Positions 6,596 through 11,618 of a stretch of 11,618 bases of DNA are shown piece after piece. The notes under the pieces were generated by a model. That model was not told the origin of the DNA. It saw only the letters and a list, made by a program, of their open reading frames with translations, and did no database searches. Every line of letters begins with the position of its first letter. Positions within the stretch are counted from its first letter, which is position 1. Both the position numbers and the translations under genes were made by a program. The stretch is from DATAFF01 sp044870245. GTDB lineage: Bacteria > Pseudomonadota > Alphaproteobacteria > Rhizobiales > Aestuariivirgaceae. The stretch is from contig JBIOYR010000023.1 of NCBI GenBank assembly GCA_044870245.1, forward strand, positions 1 through 11,618, in the 5' to 3' direction.

Positions 6596-8647
6596 TCATT
6601 CCTCACGACGGACGACGCGCTGCTCGGGCGCCATCCCGAGTTGGCGCGCCGTGCGATGGCCGTTATACACCGCATGCACGATGGCGCCCGGTGCCAAGGC
6701 ATCACCGGTGATAGCGAGGCTGGCAATGCCTGCGGCCGCCATGTCGCGCGGGCGTGCCGCCAATTCGGCATGCAGCGCATCGACCGGCGCCCGATGACCG
6801 ACCACCACCAGCGCACCGCAGGGGAGCGTCTCCTGATCGCCGGTGAACAGATGAGTGAGCGCGACCTCGCCGTTGGCGAAGCCGCTGACGAATTGAAGGG
6901 TGTGGACCGCGATGCGGTGATGGGCGAGCGAACGGTGAATCAGCGGCAGCTCGTTGGTGTTGATGGTCCAGGCGGAGACGAAGCCTGCCGGCGTCACATA
7001 GGTGACGTCGAGTCCACGCCGCGCCAGTTGCTCGCTGATCGCGCTGCCCATGTAATAGTCGTCGAAGTCGAAGACCACCACCGGTCCTTCGATTTGAGCG
7101 CCCGCCGCGATCTCGTCCGGCGTCATCACGCCAGGGCCGGTGATGGCGGCAGCGGGGTGCTCGTTAGGCGAGAAGGAATCGGCGAGCCAGCGGGCACCGG
7201 TGGCCAGCACGACATGATCGGCGCCGAAATTGAGGATATCCTCGGCGGTGAGCGGGCTCGCCGGATAGAGCGCGACACGATTGAGCGCACGCAGCTGGCC
7301 GAGCCGGTAATCGACGACGCGGTGCCAGGCATTGAGGCCCGGCAGTCGCGACTCGAAGGCAAGGCGACCTCCGAGCTGCTCGCGTGCTTCGGCAATCGTC
7401 ACATCGAAGCCGCGCCGCGCCAAAGTGAGTCCGGCCTCAAGCCCGGCAGGGCCGCCTCCGACCACCAGGACCCGGCCGCTCGCGTCCCGCTTGATCTTTT
7501 CCGGGTGCCAGCCGTGGCGATGTTCCTCGCCCGCCGTCGGGTTCTGGGTGCAGCGGACCCATACGCCGTCATGCCAGCTGGCGATGCACATATTGCAGCC
7601 GATGCACTCGCGGATCTCCTCGCCCCTGCCCTCGGCGATCTTGCGCGGCAGGAAGGGATCAGCGATCGACGGGCGCGCCCCGCCGATGAGGTCGAGAATA
7701 CCGCGGCGGATCTGCGACACCATGGTGTCGGGCGAGGTGAAACGGCCGACGCCGACCACCGGCTTTGAGGTGATCCGCTTCACGAAGTCGACCACCGGCT
7801 CGTGGCTTCCTTCCGGCGTATAGCGGGAGGCGGCGCAATCGGTCGGGCTCGTGTCCATCTTGACGTCGAACAGGTCGGGATCGTCCTTGAGCAGCTCGAT
7901 TGCTTCGTGCGCCTCGGTCTCGCCATGCAGGCCAGGGCGTTTGCGCAATTCCTCGAGGCTGATGCGGAGCGCCACGGCAGTGCGGCCGCCCGTCGCTTCG
8001 CGCGTGATATCGATCAGCTCACGGACGATCCTGACGCGGTTGCTCATCGAGCCGCCATAGGCGTCGGTTCGCCGGTTGTACTCGGCGAGCAGGAACTCAT
8101 GCGGCAGATAGCCCATGCCGGCATAAACATAGATGATGTCGAAACCGGCAGCCTCGGCGCGCCGTGCAGCCGCGCCCTGCCAGCGGATGAGGTCGCGGAT
8201 GTCGCTCGCGTCCATTGCCTTCGGGCGCTGCTGCGACATGAACGGGACATGGGTGGCGAGCCACGGCACACCCGAGGGCGACAGCGGTGGCAGCCGGGTG
8301 ATGCGGTTCATCGAGAACGCCCCGCCATGCCACAGCTCCACCCCGGCCAACGCGCCATGGCGGTGGACCGCCTCGGTCATCACCGCGTGGGTCCGGATAT
8401 CGGCATCGTCCCATAGCGTGGCGTTGGGAAACGGTCGGTCGTCGGCACTTGGATGGATCGAGCAGGCCCCGGTGCACACCACGCCCCAGCCGCCCTCCGC
8501 CTTGGTGGCACGAAATGCCGCCCGGGTTTCCGGATTGGCGTTGGTCATGCCCGACGAATGGGGCACCGCGTAGAAGCGGTTGGGCGCAAGCTTGGGGCCG
8601 ATCTGCACGGTCTCGAACAGGATGTCGTACCGCGAATCCCGCGCCAT
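6596..8647 (-). CDS. FMN/4Fe-4S/FAD oxidoreductase, TMADH/DgcA-like
   Basis: Old-yellow-enzyme-type flavoprotein fused to a dinucleotide-binding half, like trimethylamine dehydrogenase, DgcA (dimethylglycine catabolism) and histamine dehydrogenase; 683 residues. A TIM barrel (about 1-340) opens ARDSRYDILFETVQIGPK, very close to TMADH. The cluster cysteines C348, C351, C354 and C366 lie in CIGCNMCIASW...VRCTQNPTAGEE, then GWHPEK. The FAD/ADP motif VLVVGGGPAGLEAG is at 393-406. Against recalled TMADH, the FMN-linking Cys30 is Ser31 here, Tyr60 is Ala61, His172 is Met178, and the Trp264 region has no Trp; Tyr169 and Trp355 are kept (Tyr175, Trp358). FMN is therefore probably non-covalent and the substrate is not simply trimethylamine. 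The ATG at 8647 matches the family N-terminus; starts at 8659 and 8707 would place the operator or repeat inside the gene. The methyltransferase follows 3 nt later, so both probably act on one compound. Substrate unproven. Confidence 0.88.
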   Translation of the reverse strand: MARDSRYDILFETVQIGPKLAPNRFYAVPHSSGMTNANPETRAAFRATKAEGGWGVVCTGACSIHPSADDRPFPNATLWDDADIRTHAVMTEAVHRHGALAGVELWHGGAFSMNRITRLPPLSPSGVPWLATHVPFMSQQRPKAMDASDIRDLIRWQGAAARRAEAAGFDIIYVYAGMGYLPHEFLLAEYNRRTDAYGGSMSNRVRIVRELIDITREATGGRTAVALRISLEELRKRPGLHGETEAHEAIELLKDDPDLFDVKMDTSPTDCAASRYTPEGSHEPVVDFVKRITSKPVVGVGRFTSPDTMVSQIRRGILDLIGGARPSIADPFLPRKIAEGRGEEIRECIGCNMCIASWHDGVWVRCTQNPTAGEEHRHGWHPEKIKRDASGRVLVVGGGPAGLEAGLTLARRGFDVTIAEAREQLGGRLAFESRLPGLNAWHRVVDYRLGQLRALNRVALYPASPLTAEDILNFGADHVVLATGARWLADSFSPNEHPAAAITGPGVMTPDEIAAGAQIEGPVVVFDFDDYYMGSAISEQLARRGLDVTYVTPAGFVSAWTINTNELPLIHRSLAHHRIAVHTLQFVSGFANGEVALTHLFTGDQETLPCGALVVVGHRAPVDALHAELAARPRDMAAAGIASLAITGDALAPGAIVHAVYNGHRTARQLGMAPEQRVVRREE
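6600..6604 (-). promoter_or_regulatory. Shine-Dalgarno GAGGA that decides the methyltransferase GTG start
   Basis: GAGGA on the minus strand overlaps the last two Glu codons of the flavoprotein gene. It is 7 nt from the GTG at 6592, with the flavoprotein TGA (complement of 6596-6598) in between. The nearby ATG (complement of 6597-6599) is in another frame. This supports GTG 6592 as the true start and translational coupling of the two enzymes. Confidence 0.65.
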
Positions 8648-8662
8648 TGCCGTGTCCATCAG

Positions 8663-8686
8663 GTTGTTGAACGTTCGTTCAATAAC
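8663..8686. promoter_or_regulatory. Inverted-repeat operator upstream of the flavoprotein-methyltransferase cassette
   Basis: TTGAACG-tt-CGTTCAA (8667-8682) is a perfect 7-bp inverted repeat with a 2-nt spacer. After one mismatch, GTT and AAC extend it to 24 bp with 20 of 24 positions symmetric. It ends 15 nt before the cassette ATG at 8647, a typical repressor position. TetR-family proteins bind palindromes of this size, and GTTCAA/TTGAAC cores are familiar from BetI-type sites. The BetI-like regulator at 4452-5060 is the only regulator in the window and the natural candidate, which is inference. A weak promoter, TTGCCT-N17-TATTGA on the minus strand, would overlap it. Confidence 0.65.
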
Positions 8687-8695
8687 GGAATAGAA

Positions 8696-8774
8696 GGCAT
8701 TAGGCAATAGGCATTAGGCAATGACCCTAAGCTCGGCACTACAAGCTGCTGCCTACTGCCTGCTGCTTACTGCC
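8696..8774. repeat. Inverted heptamer arrays forming a long imperfect hairpin
   Basis: The left arm (8696-8720) reads GGCATTA, GGCAATA, GGCATTA, GGCA on the plus strand. The right arm (8750-8774) reads TGCCTAC, TGCCTGC, TGCTTAC, TGCC. The arms are complementary at 20 of 25 positions around a 29-nt loop. The right arm enters the end of the 8753-10576 gene, coding its last residues (AVSSRQ) and TAG stop. No T run follows on the minus strand, so a classical terminator is not supported. The units match the repeat at 32-113. It may act as a transcript-end or processing structure between two minus-strand genes. Confidence 0.7.
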
Positions 8775-10576
8775 TCCCTCCCTCGTGCCAGCTCGCTCTC
8801 CAGCCTGTCCACCCGATGGCGAAGATCCTCGTTCTCGAGCTCGGCGAACACGGCTGCGGCGTTCTTGCCGAGACGCGCCAGCATGTCCCGTTCATTGACG
8901 TCGAGGTCGGCCCCCGATGCATGCGCCCCATAGAGTGCCAATGCGTAGCAACGCACCGGATTGGCGATCGGTACGGCGAAGATCGGCCGGTTGGAACCGG
9001 AAGGCAGCGGATCCTGTGCCGAGCTCCGCTCCGCCACGCCGAATGGCGCTCCCTTGGCAACCAGCCCCAGCACCGGATCATCGCTACTCAGCGTCTTGAC
9101 CGGCGAGCCGTCCCATCCGAGCGCCGGCCCTTCGAGCTTGAAGGTGCCACCGGCCTTGCGAAATACCGCCGCCGAGGTGAGTGACAGGCGCTTGTACGGC
9201 TCATCGGCAAGAAGCCGCTCGACCTCGCCCGGGTCCTGTGCCTTGAACAACGCATCTTCGAGCGCATGTGCCGTTTGATCGAGCCGCCGATTGAAGAAGT
9301 GATCGACGAGATCGACACCGAGCTCATGAAGTCGCGAGATCAGAAACAGCACCACCGTGCCAACCACAAGCCACGCCCAGCTTGGCAGCTCGAACTGCTC
9401 CTCGATGCGATCGATCTGGTGATGCAGGACGAGCGCCGGTATGCTGAGCGCCAGACCGAGAATGGTGACGCGTCGTAGCGGGATGGCCACATTGACCACG
9501 CGCTTGCGCCGCACCGCCTCGAAAACGAAGAGGCAAAGCACGCCATTGACGAGGTAGAGCAGCCCGACAATGTCCTCGGTCGGCGTGAAATCGCCGAACG
9601 GCGTCTCGAAAAGGGTCGTCACTTGCCCGAGCTCGGCAAGGATATAGGCGGGAAGGCCGATCAGACAGCCCCAGATCACCCAGTTCAACCGTTGCTGATT
9701 CTGCGGCGTCTGGTTTCGCCGCCGAAGGATCAGGATGGCAAGGGCGGCAAGATCGACAATGAAACCGGCCGAGATGGCGATGCGGGTGATGAGCTCGGTT
9801 CGGTAGCCGAGCACGCTGGCGTAGGACGCCAACAGTGCCAACGCCATTGCAACCGCAATGAACGGCACGGCACGCTCCGCAGGCTGCCACTCAGGATCGA
9901 GCCGGTCGTCGGGCACCCGGAGCGCGAAAAGAAGGAAGCCGGCATAGCCCGCCGCTTCCGCGATCGAGCCCGCGAAATTCTGCAGCAGGAGCAAGGACGG
10001 CCATTCCTGCAGCAGGGCGTAGAAGAGATAGGCCTGGCCGGGATTGAACCAAACGATATAGAGGAAGAAGCCCCAGCTCATCGGGCCGGGCCGCGTCCAT
10101 AGCAGCCATGCCGCTGCCAGCACCACGGCAATGCCGGCAAGCTGGCTCAAAATCAGAATGCCGCGTGTCAGCAGGTTGGTCGATCGCTGCACGGCGGTGA
10201 CCGTGATCTCCCGGGCCGGTGTTTCCGGCGTTGCGACAAGCGCAACGGTGGTGCTGCGGCCGGGCAGCACGAAGTTCAATCCCCCGACCACCGCAAGAAG
10301 ATCGCCGCAGGTCTTGGCGTCGTAGGGAATGCACCGCATGCGCGAAAAGTCGAGCCGGTCGCCGATCCTGATGCCGGCCCTATAGGCTGGCGACCATGAG
10401 GGACTGTCAAACGGTCCGGCAACGTCGTAAATGCGCCCGTCGCTGTCGGCGTAAAAGCCGAAGGATCCCAGCGGCTGAGCCACCCGCCAGAGATCCGGCA
10501 CGATCATCAAGAGCGCCCAGGCGAGGATCGCCGCAAACACGAAACGATGCCTGACCAGCATGCCCTGTTCCCACAT
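8753..10576 (-). CDS. Polytopic membrane sensor-like protein: PDZ-like, multi-TM, GAF-like, no kinase
   Basis: 607 residues, function unknown. TM1 at about 10-27 is followed by an extracytoplasmic PDZ-like segment (about 38-130; AYRAGIRIGDRL is the PDZ hallmark) with two cysteines, C82 and C90, that could pair. About nine further hydrophobic helices span 138-415. After the membrane, VDHFFNRRLDQTAHALEDAL (424-443) resembles the linker after the membrane region of ComP-type histidine kinases. A GAF-like domain at about 445-580 ends AVPIANP...LALYGAH...LDVNERDMLARLGKNAAAVF. A short coiled coil (578-602) ends the protein. No H-box, ATPase, GGDEF or HTH region is present, so output would need a partner. 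Start ambiguous: ATG 10576, or ATG 10561, which has GGGA 7 nt upstream. It lies 76 bp after udgX on the same strand. The last codons are repeat sequence. Confidence 0.8.
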   Translation of the reverse strand: MWEQGMLVRHRFVFAAILAWALLMIVPDLWRVAQPLGSFGFYADSDGRIYDVAGPFDSPSWSPAYRAGIRIGDRLDFSRMRCIPYDAKTCGDLLAVVGGLNFVLPGRSTTVALVATPETPAREITVTAVQRSTNLLTRGILILSQLAGIAVVLAAAWLLWTRPGPMSWGFFLYIVWFNPGQAYLFYALLQEWPSLLLLQNFAGSIAEAAGYAGFLLFALRVPDDRLDPEWQPAERAVPFIAVAMALALLASYASVLGYRTELITRIAISAGFIVDLAALAILILRRRNQTPQNQQRLNWVIWGCLIGLPAYILAELGQVTTLFETPFGDFTPTEDIVGLLYLVNGVLCLFVFEAVRRKRVVNVAIPLRRVTILGLALSIPALVLHHQIDRIEEQFELPSWAWLVVGTVVLFLISRLHELGVDLVDHFFNRRLDQTAHALEDALFKAQDPGEVERLLADEPYKRLSLTSAAVFRKAGGTFKLEGPALGWDGSPVKTLSSDDPVLGLVAKGAPFGVAERSSAQDPLPSGSNRPIFAVPIANPVRCYALALYGAHASGADLDVNERDMLARLGKNAAAVFAELENEDLRHRVDRLESELARGREAVSSRQ

Positions 10577-10652
10577 CCCCCGGCAGAGTCCGCCCGGAAT
10601 GTTAGATCAGAGCAGCACCAGTGAGTAGGGGGCGGGCGCGTTTCGCCACGAG

Positions 10653-10695
10653 CTATTCACCGCTTGCGCTTTCGCGACTTGCTATTCTGCTCGCT
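10653..10695. repeat. Possible eroded copy of short repeat at the udgX end
   Basis: The plus strand reads CTATTCACCGCTTG, CGCTTTCGCGACTTG, CTATTCTGCTCGCTT, a degenerate 6-8-bp periodic pattern like the CTATTCGC-type intergenic repeats of Hyphomicrobiales. It encodes the end of the UdgX protein (SRIASRESASGE) and its TAG stop. The period is irregular, so this is weaker than the other two sites. Confidence 0.3.
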
Positions 10696-11618
10696 TTCCT
10701 GAGATCGGCCACGAAGTCTTCATAGCCGCGGCGCCTGGCATCCTCGTCCGGAACGCGCAGCAGATACGATGGATGAACAGTGACATAACCCTCAAAGTCG
10801 CCGAATCGAGTTCGCCCTCGCGATTTCGTCACCGACATGGTCCCACCCGACAGGGCAAGCGCTGCCGAGCCGCCAAGCGCGACGGTGAGACGTGGACGGA
10901 CGATCTCCAGTTCCTTCATCAGCCACCAGCGATAATGCTTGATCTCGCCGGCGGTGGGTTTCTGATGCAGCCGGTGCTTTCCTCGCTGAATGAATTTGAA
11001 ATGCTTCACCGCATTGGTCAGGTAGATCTGTGAACGCACAATGCCGGCCTCGGCCAGCGCGCGGTCGAGCAGCTGCCCGGCCGGTCCCACAAACGGCCGC
11101 CCCGCAAGATCTTCCTGGTCGCCGGGCTGCTCGCCGACCAGGGCGATCGCTGCTGCAATCGGACCCTCGCCGAGGACCGCGCGGACGCCGCCCTTTACCA
11201 GCGGCTCCGTCGTGGTGATGATCCGGTTGAGCTCCTCGAGCGTCGTCACGTCGCGGTCCATCGCCGCCAGCGATTTCAATGGCGGCCGCTTCAGCGGCGG
11301 CGCCGGCTCCTTGTCGAGCATTTCCTCGGTCCTTCCGGAAGCAGTTCGGATCATGCGTGGAATTGCTCGCGTCTCCGGCATGTTGGGCCAGTATTTCTTA
11401 GGCATCTCGCTCCGCATCGCTTTGGGATTGACCCGTGCCGGATTGAACACGCTTTGATAATAGGCGCTCCAGCCGGCCTCGAGCGGATCACCCTGAGGCG
11501 CTTCGCTGCGGCTGGCCGGCGGCCCGACGGTCAGTGTTTTTCCGTTCCAATGAAGGGAGCGGCGCGGCGTCAGGATCGACCAGTCCTGACCGGGGAAGCG
11601 GTCGCGAAAGAACGGACC
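10653..11618 (-). CDS. udgX: DUF4130-UdgX fusion, uracil-DNA-binding protein (5' end outside window)
   Basis: The frame is open to the right edge, giving 321 visible residues with the N-terminus missing; the GTG at 11450 is internal. Residues 1 to about 95 are the end of a DUF4130-type domain (DWSILTPRRSLHWNG, then SVFNPARVNPKAMRSEMPKKYW). Residues about 150-310 are a UdgX uracil-DNA glycosylase domain: motif A GEQPGD at 162-167, FVGPAGQLLDRAL, NAVKHFKF, then KHRLHQKP at 214-221 and motif B HPSYLLR at 282-288. In UdgX the last His of KRRIH forms a covalent bond with uracil-site DNA; here it is His218 of KHRLH. Oddly there is no cysteine in the visible protein, although UdgX normally holds a 4Fe-4S cluster; the usual CRPWL is HYRWWL here. 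This fusion is usually linked to a radical SAM gene (TIGR03916 type), expected upstream beyond the edge. Role: DNA repair or lesion capture, inferred from family. Confidence 0.9.
   Translation of the reverse strand, partial: GPFFRDRFPGQDWSILTPRRSLHWNGKTLTVGPPASRSEAPQGDPLEAGWSAYYQSVFNPARVNPKAMRSEMPKKYWPNMPETRAIPRMIRTASGRTEEMLDKEPAPPLKRPPLKSLAAMDRDVTTLEELNRIITTTEPLVKGGVRAVLGEGPIAAAIALVGEQPGDQEDLAGRPFVGPAGQLLDRALAEAGIVRSQIYLTNAVKHFKFIQRGKHRLHQKPTAGEIKHYRWWLMKELEIVRPRLTVALGGSAALALSGGTMSVTKSRGRTRFGDFEGYVTVHPSYLLRVPDEDARRRGYEDFVADLRKASRIASRESASGE

Noticed and set aside
5015..7768. Long plus-strand open frames 5015-6292 and 6452-7768
   Set aside because: They are antisense to the methyltransferase and flavoprotein genes, with no recognisable motifs and low-complexity charged translations.
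8648..8707. Longer flavoprotein starts at TTG 8707 or ATG 8659
   Set aside because: TTG 8707 would place the heptamer repeat and operator inside the gene. The family N-terminus ARDxRYDILFE begins exactly at ATG 8647; 8659 remains possible but is less likely.
8696..8774. CRISPR array
   Set aside because: The units are 7 bp, degenerate and contiguous with no spacers, and no cas gene is present.
8696..8774. Intrinsic terminator at the large hairpin
   Set aside because: No T run follows the stem on the minus strand and the loop is long, so I call it a repeat structure only.
10577..10652. Promoter or terminator between udgX and the membrane protein gene
   Set aside because: The 76-bp gap holds only a short GGCG/CGCC inverted repeat without a T run and no convincing -35/-10 pair.

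Overview
The window looks like a GC-rich alphaproteobacterial chromosome segment, most likely Hyphomicrobiales (Rhizobiales). This rests on base composition, on protein styles (a BetI-like TetR, a non-pyrrolysine MttB homologue beside a DgcA/TMADH-like flavoprotein, a DUF4130-UdgX fusion) and on intergenic 7-bp-period repeats of a type I associate with that order. No database search was possible, so all family names come from motifs and recalled family sequences.

Layout, left to right. (1) 1-4315, minus strand: a two-gene RND efflux operon. A periplasmic adaptor (3212-4315) is followed, with a 4-nt ATGA overlap, by an AcrB-type permease (96-3215). It ends in a hairpin-plus-T6 terminator at 26-72 built from a heptamer-type repeat. 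No outer-membrane channel gene is present. (2) 4316-4451: divergent control region with a plausible sigma70 promoter for the pump whose spacer holds a perfect 10-bp palindrome. (3) 4452-5060, plus strand: a BetI-like TetR regulator. Its stop codon and that of the convergent next gene share the palindrome CTAG. (4) 5057-8647, minus strand: a coupled two-gene catabolic cassette. A TMADH/DgcA-like FMN/4Fe-4S/FAD oxidoreductase (6596-8647) is followed 3 nt later by a non-pyrrolysine MttB-superfamily methyltransferase (5057-6592). A strong inverted-repeat operator (8663-8686) lies directly upstream of its start. (5) 8696-8774: inverted heptamer arrays forming a 25-bp imperfect stem. (6) 8753-10576, minus: a polytopic PDZ-like/multi-TM/GAF-like protein resembling the sensor half of ComP-type kinases but with no kinase domain. 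(7) 10653-11618, minus, running off the right edge: a DUF4130-UdgX fusion.

My reading is that the BetI-like repressor senses a quaternary or methylated amine and controls the flavoprotein-methyltransferase cassette, and possibly the pump too, since both control regions contain GTTGAAC. The flavoprotein lacks the residues that bind FMN covalently and hold trimethylamine in TMADH, so its substrate is open. The UdgX keeps its catalytic motifs but has no cysteine in the visible 321 residues, so the usual 4Fe-4S cluster appears to be lost. Three minus-strand genes end inside repeat-like sequence that also supplies their TAG stop codons. There is no gene-free stretch over 300 bases, and I see no RNA gene, CRISPR array, transposase or integrase.
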